NCBI GenBank assembly: GCA_964649675.1
Contig: CAZYPX010000045.1
Coordinates: forward strand, 1 to 13,588
Source of the DNA: CAZVCG01 sp964649675
GTDB taxonomy: Bacteria > Pseudomonadota > Alphaproteobacteria > UBA9219
Length of the DNA stretch: 13,588 nt
Direction of reading: 5' to 3'
How positions within the stretch are numbered: position 1 is the first letter of the stretch; every line of letters starts with the position of its first letter. This document shows positions 6,992 to 11,826 of the stretch, in pieces. Position numbers and translations under genes: made by a program. The notes under the pieces were generated by a model. The model had not been told where the DNA came from. It saw only the letters and a program-made list of their open reading frames with translations, and ran no database searches.

Positions 6992-7201
6992 ATGGCAAGA
7001 GCGGATACTCGGAGGCTTTTTGCAAGAGCTGCAGACCAAATTCTAACTCCTTTGGTGTGCGGGGCTGTTGCATTGGCGGGCCTGAGTTTGATGCGAGGCC
7101 TAACGGAGTCGACGATTGTGGGAAGTTTTGGCGTCTATGTCGGCGCTACTATTTACCCCGTGGTTAACAAGGAATTACGAAATTTTTTAAACCTCGGGTA
7201 G
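6992..7201 (+). CDS. orfC: small protein with two predicted membrane segments, inserted between rplX and rplE
   Basis: This is a 69-residue product I do not recognise. The N-terminus is basic (R3, R7, R8, R12). A hydrophobic stretch follows at ~17-34 (ILTPLVCGAVALAGLSLM), then a short turn with R35 and E39, a second hydrophobic stretch at ~41-58 (TIVGSFGVYVGATIYPVV), and a polar end (NKELRNFLNLG). This is the shape of a helical-hairpin inner-membrane protein with both ends probably cytoplasmic. ATG 6992 is preferred because TGAGGA, overlapping the rplX stop, is ~6 bases upstream; a GTG at 6980 would overlap rplX but has no SD. G+C is about 50% by hand count. It occupies the rplX-rplE junction, where E. 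coli has its S8-binding translational operator. Function is unknown; a holin-like or small transport accessory role would be guesswork. Confidence 0.7.
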   Translation: MARADTRRLFARAADQILTPLVCGAVALAGLSLMRGLTESTIVGSFGVYVGATIYPVVNKELRNFLNLG

Positions 7202-7219
7202 AACGCGAGAGAGAATGAA

Positions 7220-7801
7220 ATGACAGTAAGAGCTAAAGACAAATACGTTCCGCGCCTCGAACAGCATTACACCAACGTGTTGCTGCCCGAGCTGATGAAG
7301 AAACACGGCTATAAAAACCGTCTTCAGGCGCCACGCCTCGACAAGATCGTCATCAACATGGGCGTGGGCGAAGCGGTGAACGATAGCAAAAAGACCAAGA
7401 ACGCCGCCGAGCAGTTGGCGCTGATCGCTGGCCAAAAGCCGGTCATCACCAAGGCCCGCAAGGCTATCGCGACGTTCAAGTTGCGCGGAGGTCTTGGTAT
7501 AGGCTGCAAGGTCACGCTGCGCCGCGAGCGGATGTACGAGTTTCTCGATCGCCTGATCAATATTGCCTTGCCGCGTGTGCGCGACTTCCGCGGCGTTTCC
7601 GCGAAAAGCTTCGATGGCTGCGGCAATTATGCCCTTGGCCTCAAGGAACAAATCGTGTTTCCGGAAATCGATTACGACAAGATCGACGAGATACGGGGCA
7701 TGGATATCGTGATTTGCACTACCGCGAATACGGACGATGAAGCGCGCGACCTTCTTCGCGGGTTCAACATGCCGTTTCAGGCCGAAAAGGGAGCGAACTG
7801 A
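7220..7801 (+). CDS. rplE: Large subunit ribosomal protein L5
   Basis: L5 binds 5S rRNA and forms the central protuberance with L18. The 193 residues contain LDKIVINMGVGEAVNDSK and LALIAGQKPVITKARKAIATFKLRGGLGIGCKVTLR. They also contain FLDRLINIALPRVRDFRGV and the C-terminal FPEIDYDKIDEIRGMDIVICTTANTDDEARDLLRGFNMPF. It is a little longer than E. coli L5 (179) at the N-terminus. GAGAGAGA (7207-7214) provides the SD. A two-codon frame ATGAAATGA overlaps the start and is probably chance. The TGA overlaps the rpsN ATG (TGATG). Confidence 0.98.
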   Translation: MTVRAKDKYVPRLEQHYTNVLLPELMKKHGYKNRLQAPRLDKIVINMGVGEAVNDSKKTKNAAEQLALIAGQKPVITKARKAIATFKLRGGLGIGCKVTLRRERMYEFLDRLINIALPRVRDFRGVSAKSFDGCGNYALGLKEQIVFPEIDYDKIDEIRGMDIVICTTANTDDEARDLLRGFNMPFQAEKGAN

Positions 7802-8106
7802 TGGCCAAAACACCGATGATCGAAAAAAACAACCGCCGGCGCCGCATGGTCAAGCAAAAGGAGTCCTCGCGTAAGGCTCTCAAAGCGCTGATCATGAATA
7901 AGGAAACGGCGATGGAGGACCGCTTCGCGGCGGTCATGAAGTTGGCGAAGATGCCCCGCAACTCCGCCAAAGTGCGCATCCGTAACCGTTGCGAGGTTTC
8001 GGGCCGTCCCCGCGCTTATTACCGCAAGTTTAAAATGTCGCGCATCGCGTTGCGTGAACTGGCTTCGAGCGGCCAGATTCCCGGCGTGATCAAGTCGAGC
8101 TGGTAA
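7801..8106 (+). CDS. rpsN: Small subunit ribosomal protein S14, long zinc-free form
   Basis: S14 is a 30S head protein. The 101 residues end with VRIRNRCEVSGRPRAYYRKFKMSRIALRELASSGQIPGVIKSSW, the family hallmark. Only one Cys is present, so this is the long C-minus paralogue without the CXXC zinc motifs of the short form. It is the type found in the spc operon of proteobacteria. The ATG overlaps the rplE stop by one base, so the two are coupled. The end of the gene carries AAGGAGG, the strong SD of rpsH. Confidence 0.97.
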   Translation: MAKTPMIEKNNRRRRMVKQKESSRKALKALIMNKETAMEDRFAAVMKLAKMPRNSAKVRIRNRCEVSGRPRAYYRKFKMSRIALRELASSGQIPGVIKSSW

Positions 8107-8118
8107 GGAGGAAAACGA

Positions 8119-8517
8119 ATGTCCCTCACCGATCCCCTGGGCGATATGCTCACACGTATCCGCAACGGCCAGATGGCACGCATAGCCGTGGTGGAATGCC
8201 CATCGTCCAACTATCGCAAGCGCGTTCTTGAAGTCATGCAGCGCGAAGGCTACATTCGCGGCTTTAGCGAAGCCCAAAAAGGCAAGGGCCAGATGATGCT
8301 GGCCATCGAGCTTAAGTATCACGACGGCGAAGGCGCTATTAAAAAGATCGACCGCGTGTCGAAACCCGGGCGCCGCGTGTATGCGGGCATCAAGGACTTT
8401 GGCCGTGTGTTCAACGGTCTCGGCATTTCGATTCTTTCGACGCCGCGCGGCGTGCTTTCGGACAACGAAGCCCGCACGCAAAACGTCGGCGGCGAAATTT
8501 TGTGCCGTATATTCTAG
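8119..8517 (+). CDS. rpsH: Small subunit ribosomal protein S8
   Basis: S8 organises the central domain of 16S rRNA and in E. coli represses the spc operon by binding its mRNA at the L5 start. The 132 residues start MSLTDPLGDMLTRIRNGQMA. They include PSSNYRKRVLEVMQREGYIRGF, VSKPGRRVYA and the C-terminal GLGISILSTPRGVLSDNEARTQNVGGEILCRIF. The SD AAGGAGG (8105-8111), overlapping the rpsN stop, is 7 bases before the ATG and is one of the strongest in the window. Stop TAG is at 8515-8517. Confidence 0.98.
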   Translation: MSLTDPLGDMLTRIRNGQMARIAVVECPSSNYRKRVLEVMQREGYIRGFSEAQKGKGQMMLAIELKYHDGEGAIKKIDRVSKPGRRVYAGIKDFGRVFNGLGISILSTPRGVLSDNEARTQNVGGEILCRIF

Positions 8518-8535
8518 GGGATTTGGGGATTAAAC

Positions 8536-9069
8536 ATGTCACGAGTAGGTAAACATCCGGTCGAATTGCCGCAGGGCGTCACAGCCGAGGTCAAAGGCAG
8601 CGTCATTACGGTCAAGGGCAAGCTGGGCGCGCTCATGGAGACTCTGCCGCCCGACGTTGACGTCAAGGTGGCCGACGGCAAAGTCGTCACGGCGCCCATG
8701 TACGATACTCAACGCTCACGCATGATGTGGGGCACGGCGCGCAACAACATCAACAATATGGTCAAGGGCGTGACGGAAGGCTTCAAGGTTACGCTTGAGA
8801 TCGAGGGCGTTGGTTTCCGTGCCGCGATGCAGGGCAAAGAGCTGGTTATGCAGCTCGGCTTCAGCCATGAGGTCAAATACCATGTGCCGGAAGGCATCAC
8901 GATCAAGGCCGAAAAGCCGACCTTGATTTCCATCGCCGGTTTTGACCGCCAAAAGGTGGGACAGGTCGCTGCCGAAATACGCGGCTTCAAAAAACCGGAA
9001 CCCTACAAGGGTAAGGGCATCAAGTATCAGGGCGAAAAGATCCGCCGCAAGGAAGGCAAGAAGAAATAA
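8536..9069 (+). CDS. rplF: Large subunit ribosomal protein L6
   Basis: L6 lies at the base of the L7/L12 stalk near the sarcin-ricin loop. The 177 residues show the two repeated alpha/beta domains: MSRVGKHPVELPQGVTAEVKG near the start, and TEGFKVTLEIEGVGFRAAMQGKELVMQLGFSHEVKYHVPEGI in the second. They end with GFDRQKVGQVAAEIRGFKKPEPYKGKGIKYQGEKIRRKEGKKK. GGGGA (8525-8529) lies 6 bases before the ATG. It is followed by an 88-base untranslated gap, the largest between two ribosomal genes downstream of rpsJ. Confidence 0.98.
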   Translation: MSRVGKHPVELPQGVTAEVKGSVITVKGKLGALMETLPPDVDVKVADGKVVTAPMYDTQRSRMMWGTARNNINNMVKGVTEGFKVTLEIEGVGFRAAMQGKELVMQLGFSHEVKYHVPEGITIKAEKPTLISIAGFDRQKVGQVAAEIRGFKKPEPYKGKGIKYQGEKIRRKEGKKK

Positions 9070-9070
9070 G

Positions 9071-9103
9071 GTTTTTCTTGTTCGCTTGCGAACTTAGAAA
9101 AAC
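9071..9103 (+). promoter_or_regulatory. Imperfect hairpin just after rplF
   Basis: Outer stem GTTTTTC (9071-9077) pairs with GAAAAAC (9097-9103). Inner stem GTTCGC (9080-9085) pairs with GCGAAC (9088-9093) over a 2-base loop, and a small internal loop separates the two. There is no T-run on the 3' side, so it is not a normal terminator for the + strand. It starts two bases after the rplF stop and could act as a 3'-end stabiliser or processing site between rplF and rplR. That role is inferred. Confidence 0.5.
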
Positions 9104-9106
9104 ATT

Positions 9107-9126
9107 ATCCCGATGAAAATCGGGAT
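9107..9126 (+). repeat. Perfect palindrome with GAAA loop in the rplF-rplR gap, REP-like
   Basis: ATCCCGAT (9107-9114) and ATCGGGAT (9119-9126) form a perfect 8-bp stem closing a GAAA tetraloop, followed by CCAGAG. This layout, a short palindrome with the sequence GGGATCCAG on the right side, resembles dispersed palindromic repeats seen between genes in many proteobacterial genomes. Only one copy is present in this window, so membership of a repeat family is an inference. It lies between the first hairpin and the rplR ribosome-binding region. Confidence 0.5.
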
Positions 9127-9157
9127 CCAGAGTTAAAAAAGGTTTGAGGAAAAAACC

Positions 9158-9520
9158 ATGTTGACCGCAAAAGAACTTCACGCACGCCGTAAAATTCGGA
9201 CGCGTTACCAGCTCAAGCGCAAGGCGACAAACCGTCCACGCCTGTCGGTTTTCCGCTCGAGCGAGCACATTTATGCGCAGGTGATCGACGACGCGCAGGG
9301 CAAGACGTTGGCTGCGGCCTCGTCGCTTGATGCCGAGCTTAAGAAAAAGCTCAAGACCGGCGCGAACAGGGAAGCTGCGCAGGCGGTTGGTAAGGCTTTG
9401 GCCGACAAGGCGAAAAAAGCCGGTGTGACCAAGGTCGTGTTCGATCGCGGCGGCTACATGTACGCAGGACGCGTTAAGGCGTTGGCCGAAGCCGCGCGCG
9501 AAGCCGGCTTGGAATTTTAA
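9158..9520 (+). CDS. rplR: Large subunit ribosomal protein L18
   Basis: L18 binds 5S rRNA with L5 in the central protuberance. The 120 residues contain RYQLKRKATNRPRLSVFRSSEHIYAQVIDDAQGKTLAAASSLD. They also contain KALADKAKKAGVTKVVFDRGGYMYAGRVKALAEAAREAGLEF, the family C-terminus. The SD GAGGA (9146-9150) is 7 bases upstream and lies in the loop of a 5-bp hairpin (GGTTT 9141-9145 with AAACC 9153-9157). Translation therefore does not appear coupled to rplF, unlike most neighbours. Confidence 0.98.
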   Translation: MLTAKELHARRKIRTRYQLKRKATNRPRLSVFRSSEHIYAQVIDDAQGKTLAAASSLDAELKKKLKTGANREAAQAVGKALADKAKKAGVTKVVFDRGGYMYAGRVKALAEAAREAGLEF

Positions 9521-9537
9521 TAAAAAGGAAGCGTTAG

Positions 9538-10110
9538 ATGGCTAAACCTAAAAAGTCAGAAAGCAGCGAAAGCAGGGAAAACCGCGAAGGTCCCGACTTG
9601 ATCGAAAAGCTCGTGGGCATCAATCGCGTGGCCAAGGTGGTGAAGGGCGGCAAGCGGTTCGCCATGGCGGCTCTGGTCGTGATCGGCGACGGCAAGGGTC
9701 GCGTCGGCATCGGGACGGGCAAGGCCCGTGAGGTGCCCGAGGCGATCAAAAAGGCGACCGATGCCGCCAAGCGCAAGATGCGCCGCATTCCTTTGCGCGA
9801 GGGGCGTACGCTGCACCACGACGTGCGCGGAACGTACGGCGCGGGCAAGGTCGTGTTGCGCGCGGCTCCGGCTGGTACCGGCATCATCGCGGGCGGTCCG
9901 ATGCGCGCGGTGTTCGAAGCTTTGGGTATTCAGGACGTGGTGGCGAAATCTGTCGGCACGTCGAACCCGCACAACATGATCAAGGCGACGTTTAACGCTC
10001 TCGATCAGGTGGCAAGCCCGCGTTCGGTTGCGATGCGACGCGGCAAAAAGGTCAGCGAGATCCTTGGCCGCAAGCAAGGCGAGCACGGCGAAACCGAGGC
10101 CAAGGGATAA
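9538..10110 (+). CDS. rpsE: Small subunit ribosomal protein S5
   Basis: S5 affects decoding accuracy and, with S3 and S4, forms the mRNA entry. The 190 residues include the spectinomycin-loop region NRVAKVVKGGKRFAMAALVVIGDGKGRVGIGTGKA. REVPEAIKKATDAAKRKM follows, then HHDVRGTYGAGKVVLRAAPAGTGIIAGGPMRAVFEALGIQDVVAKSVGTSNPHNMIKATFNAL. Relative to common relatives, FAMAA replaces FSFAA at the loop edge. AAGGAAG (9525-9531) precedes the ATG by 6 bases. Directly after the stop comes a terminator-like hairpin, so expression of rpmD and rplO may be set lower than that of rpsE. Confidence 0.98.
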   Translation: MAKPKKSESSESRENREGPDLIEKLVGINRVAKVVKGGKRFAMAALVVIGDGKGRVGIGTGKAREVPEAIKKATDAAKRKMRRIPLREGRTLHHDVRGTYGAGKVVLRAAPAGTGIIAGGPMRAVFEALGIQDVVAKSVGTSNPHNMIKATFNALDQVASPRSVAMRRGKKVSEILGRKQGEHGETEAKG

Positions 10111-10140
10111 AAACGGCGCAGGGGTTCGCCCCGCGTTTTT
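10109..10140 (+). terminator. Terminator-like hairpin between rpsE and rpmD (possible attenuator)
   Basis: CGC (10117-10119), a bulged A, and GGGG (10121-10124) pair with CCCC (10129-10132) and GCG (10133-10135) over a TTCG loop. TTTTT follows immediately (10136-10140). Upstream AAAAA (10109-10113) could extend the stem by pairing with the T-run, leaving three bulged bases. This has the form of an intrinsic terminator inside the spc gene string. The rpmD SD is only 9 bases further on, so either read-through is substantial or the site tunes expression of rpmD-rplO. Confidence 0.6.
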
Positions 10141-10161
10141 CATGAATTAGAGGACAGTAAG

Positions 10162-10377
10162 ATGGCAAAGGCGGAAACCAAAAAAGCGGCAAGCGGCAGG
10201 AAAATCGTCGTCGTGCAAACAGGAAGCCAGACGAACCAGAAGCCCGGCATGATGGAAACGCTTAAAGGACTCGGTCTTGGCAAGCCCCATGCGCGCCGCG
10301 AACTTCAGGACACACCCGAGGTGCGCGGCATGATCCGCAAGGTGCGTCACTTGGTGAAGGTTGAAGGCGAAGAATAG
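10162..10377 (+). CDS. rpmD: Large subunit ribosomal protein L30
   Basis: L30 is a small 50S protein. The 71 residues carry IVVVQTGSQTNQKPGMMETLKGLGLGKPHARRELQDTPEVRGMIRKVRHLVKV, the full family core. A ~13-residue Lys/Ala-rich N-terminal lead and a short acidic end make it longer than E. coli L30 (59). The start ATG follows AGAGGA (10149-10154) at 7 bases. It sits after the terminator-like hairpin and 32 bases before rplO. Confidence 0.96.
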   Translation: MAKAETKKAASGRKIVVVQTGSQTNQKPGMMETLKGLGLGKPHARRELQDTPEVRGMIRKVRHLVKVEGEE

Positions 10378-10409
10378 GCTGTTTTGATTTTTTGGTAAGG
10401 AAAAGGCAC

Positions 10410-10892
10410 ATGAAACTCAACGATTTGCGCGATAACAAAGGCGCCCGCAAGAAATCAAAAAGCCTCGGACGCGGCATCGGCTCCGGCAAGGGCAAGACCT
10501 GCGGTCGCGGCGTCAAAGGCCAAAAGGCTCGCACGGGTGTTTCCATTCGTGGCTTTGAAGGCGGCCAGATGCCGATTCACCGCCGCTTGCCGAAGCGCGG
10601 CTTCAATCCGTTGAACCCGAAGGATTACGCTGAGCTGAACCTCGGCCTTTTGCAAAAGGCGATTGACGCGGGCCGCATCGACGCGAAAAGCCCCATCACC
10701 GGAGACATGCTGATGAAGGTCGGCGTTTGCGCGCGCGCGCGCGATGGCGTGCGGTTGCTCGGCAAGGGTGAACTGAAAACCAAGGTTGACCTGACCGTGG
10801 CGGGCGCTTCGGCCTCGGCCATCGCCGCCGTGGAAAAGGCGGGCGGCAAGGTTACCGTGACGGCCAAGAAAGAAGAACCGAAAGCGGCGTAA
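10410..10892 (+). CDS. rplO: Large subunit ribosomal protein L15
   Basis: L15 joins late in 50S assembly and has a long Gly/Arg-rich N-terminal extension into rRNA. The 160 residues read MKLNDLRDNKGARKKSKSLGRGIGSGKGKTCGRGVKGQKARTG, then IRGFEGGQMPIHRRLPKRGF and DGVRLLGKGELKTKVDLTVAGASASAIAAVEKAGGKV. A TTG at 10392 is in frame, but ATG 10410 gives the normal MKL start and has AAGGA (10397-10401) 8 bases upstream. Bases 10729-10743 are an uninterrupted alternating GC run encoding CARAR. A strong terminator follows 25 bases after the stop, so this appears to be the last gene of the spc transcript. Confidence 0.98.
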   Translation: MKLNDLRDNKGARKKSKSLGRGIGSGKGKTCGRGVKGQKARTGVSIRGFEGGQMPIHRRLPKRGFNPLNPKDYAELNLGLLQKAIDAGRIDAKSPITGDMLMKVGVCARARDGVRLLGKGELKTKVDLTVAGASASAIAAVEKAGGKVTVTAKKEEPKAA

Positions 10893-10917
10893 ATTATTCC
10901 ACAACGTATGATCAAAC

Positions 10918-10945
10918 AAGCGCGGGGGGCTCCCGCGCTTTTTTT
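10918..10945 (+). terminator. Intrinsic terminator after rplO
   Basis: AAGCGCGGG (10918-10926) pairs perfectly with CCCGCGCTT (10932-10940) over a 5-base loop. Five more T follow, so the T-run with the stem end is seven long. This is a textbook factor-independent terminator on the + strand. It separates the ribosomal genes from orfD and secY, which in many bacteria are cotranscribed with rplO. Read-through or a separate promoter must therefore supply secY. Confidence 0.85.
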
Positions 10946-11052
10946 ATGCGCTCGAACCAAATTAACCATATTTACCATCTGTGTTTTCATGCTTCAAAAA
11001 AGACGCTAACAAGTAAACGATCGTGTTCGATTTCAGCCAGCCGGAGAAAGTT

Positions 11053-11625
11053 ATGAATTATGAATTGCTTTTCAAGCTTCCTGAGGGAACGTTCTTGAAG
11101 ATCTTGAGACATGAAGATGCCCATGTTGGCGTGAGGCTTGTAGCTCTGTTTTGGGGTGGAGATAATTTCTTTCAGCTTAAAAGCATACCTTTAGACGCCA
11201 ACGATATTGGCGTGATAAATTATAAAACAAGACAAGAGCAAGATGTTTTCGAGAACGCGAAAAACGAAAGCATGTCGCCAGACCAATACGCGACCGTGCG
11301 TTACCAGCAACAGGAGTACGCGAAAGGCCGCACGGAACTTTACCAGACTTGGCGTGGCGTGCGAGAAGGCCATACAGGGCTGAAAGAAATTGAAAAATTT
11401 GAGGATCATTTTTTTGCGGACGGCGATCTAAAGCCTGAAAGCGACTTATATTTAGATTGGGATCAACTGGGGAAAAGAGTCGCGCGCCACCTTCGTCTTG
11501 CAGGCCAGGAAGCCGCAGAGATGGCGATGCGTCTTTTCGTGAAGGGAGCGCCAAGCCGCCCCGTGCGGTCCGCTGGTGTTTGCCATGACGCGCCTCCGCC
11601 CCAAAGCCGAACCGCACAGCCCTAG
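11053..11625 (+). CDS. orfD: ~190-residue protein of unknown family between rplO and secY
   Basis: I do not recognise this protein. It starts at ATG 11053, 6 bases after GGAG (11043-11046); a GTG at 11023 would add 10 residues but lacks an SD. The first ~45 residues look like a small beta-rich domain (YELLFKLPEGTFLKIL, VGVRLVALFWGGDNFFQLKSIPL). The middle (~62-125) is strongly charged and helical, with many Glu, Gln, Lys and Arg. A last helix (DWDQLGKRVARHLRLAGQEAAEMAMRLF) ends near residue 163. The final ~27 residues are Pro/Arg/Ser-rich and look like extension into non-native sequence. G+C by hand is about 44% in the first ~400 bases but about 65% in the last 165. There is no signal peptide or membrane segment. 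No clear promoter was found in 10946-11052. It could be an accessory gene with a damaged or extended 3' end. Confidence 0.65.
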   Translation: MNYELLFKLPEGTFLKILRHEDAHVGVRLVALFWGGDNFFQLKSIPLDANDIGVINYKTRQEQDVFENAKNESMSPDQYATVRYQQQEYAKGRTELYQTWRGVREGHTGLKEIEKFEDHFFADGDLKPESDLYLDWDQLGKRVARHLRLAGQEAAEMAMRLFVKGAPSRPVRSAGVCHDAPPPQSRTAQP

Positions 11626-11826
11626 GGACGCGGCTCAGGCTATGGCGCAAGGAGCAGAGCTTCGAGGCGTTATATTGATGTTTGCACAGCGGGTTCCGGC
11701 ATTATTGGGTTTCCGTAAGCCTGGAGATGGGGGACCAGCCAAGGGTTTTCTCATAAGCTTGTAAAGGCCTTGTTTAACCACTATATCCTTACTCGACATT
11801 CCTGAACCCGAACCCCGAAATTTGAC
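11626..11826 (+). other. Untranslated region upstream of secY
   Basis: About 200 bases separate the orfD stop from secY. A frame open from about 11541 to 11764 runs through part of it, but its ATG (11585) has no SD and the translation is unlike any family I know, so I do not call a gene. The 3' part holds a candidate promoter (11759-11787) and GAACCC repeats just before secY. I see no terminator for orfD and no recognisable RNA element. Confidence 0.5.
11759..11787 (+). promoter_or_regulatory. Candidate secY promoter
   Basis: TTGTAA (11759-11764) and TATATC (11782-11787) are separated by exactly 17 bases; each matches 4 of 6 positions of the sigma-70-type consensus. Initiation would fall near 11794, giving a ~33-base leader to the secY ATG. 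The location makes sense because a strong terminator after rplO cuts secY off from the spc transcript. The match is weak enough to occur by chance. Confidence 0.35.

Noticed and set aside
6976..7167. Alternative frame overlapping orfC
   Set aside because: It has no ATG with SD, and the translation is Cys/Gly-rich and unstructured. The 6992 frame has the SD and coherent membrane segments.
7215..7223. Two-codon frame ATGAAATGA overlapping the rplE start
   Set aside because: It probably arose by chance from the A-rich leader; two codons cannot be distinguished from noise without conservation.
7777..8481. 234-codon minus-strand frame across rpsN and rpsH
   Set aside because: It is antisense to two clear ribosomal genes. 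The His/Ala/Arg-rich translation is typical of a shadow frame.
10946..11052. Promoter for orfD
   Set aside because: The best pair (TTTTCA and TAACAA, spacing 17) matches the consensus too poorly to report as a feature.
11585..11764. Possible 59-residue gene between orfD and secY
   Set aside because: There is no SD before ATG 11585, it overlaps orfD, and its translation resembles no family; kept only as part of the orfD 3' anomaly.
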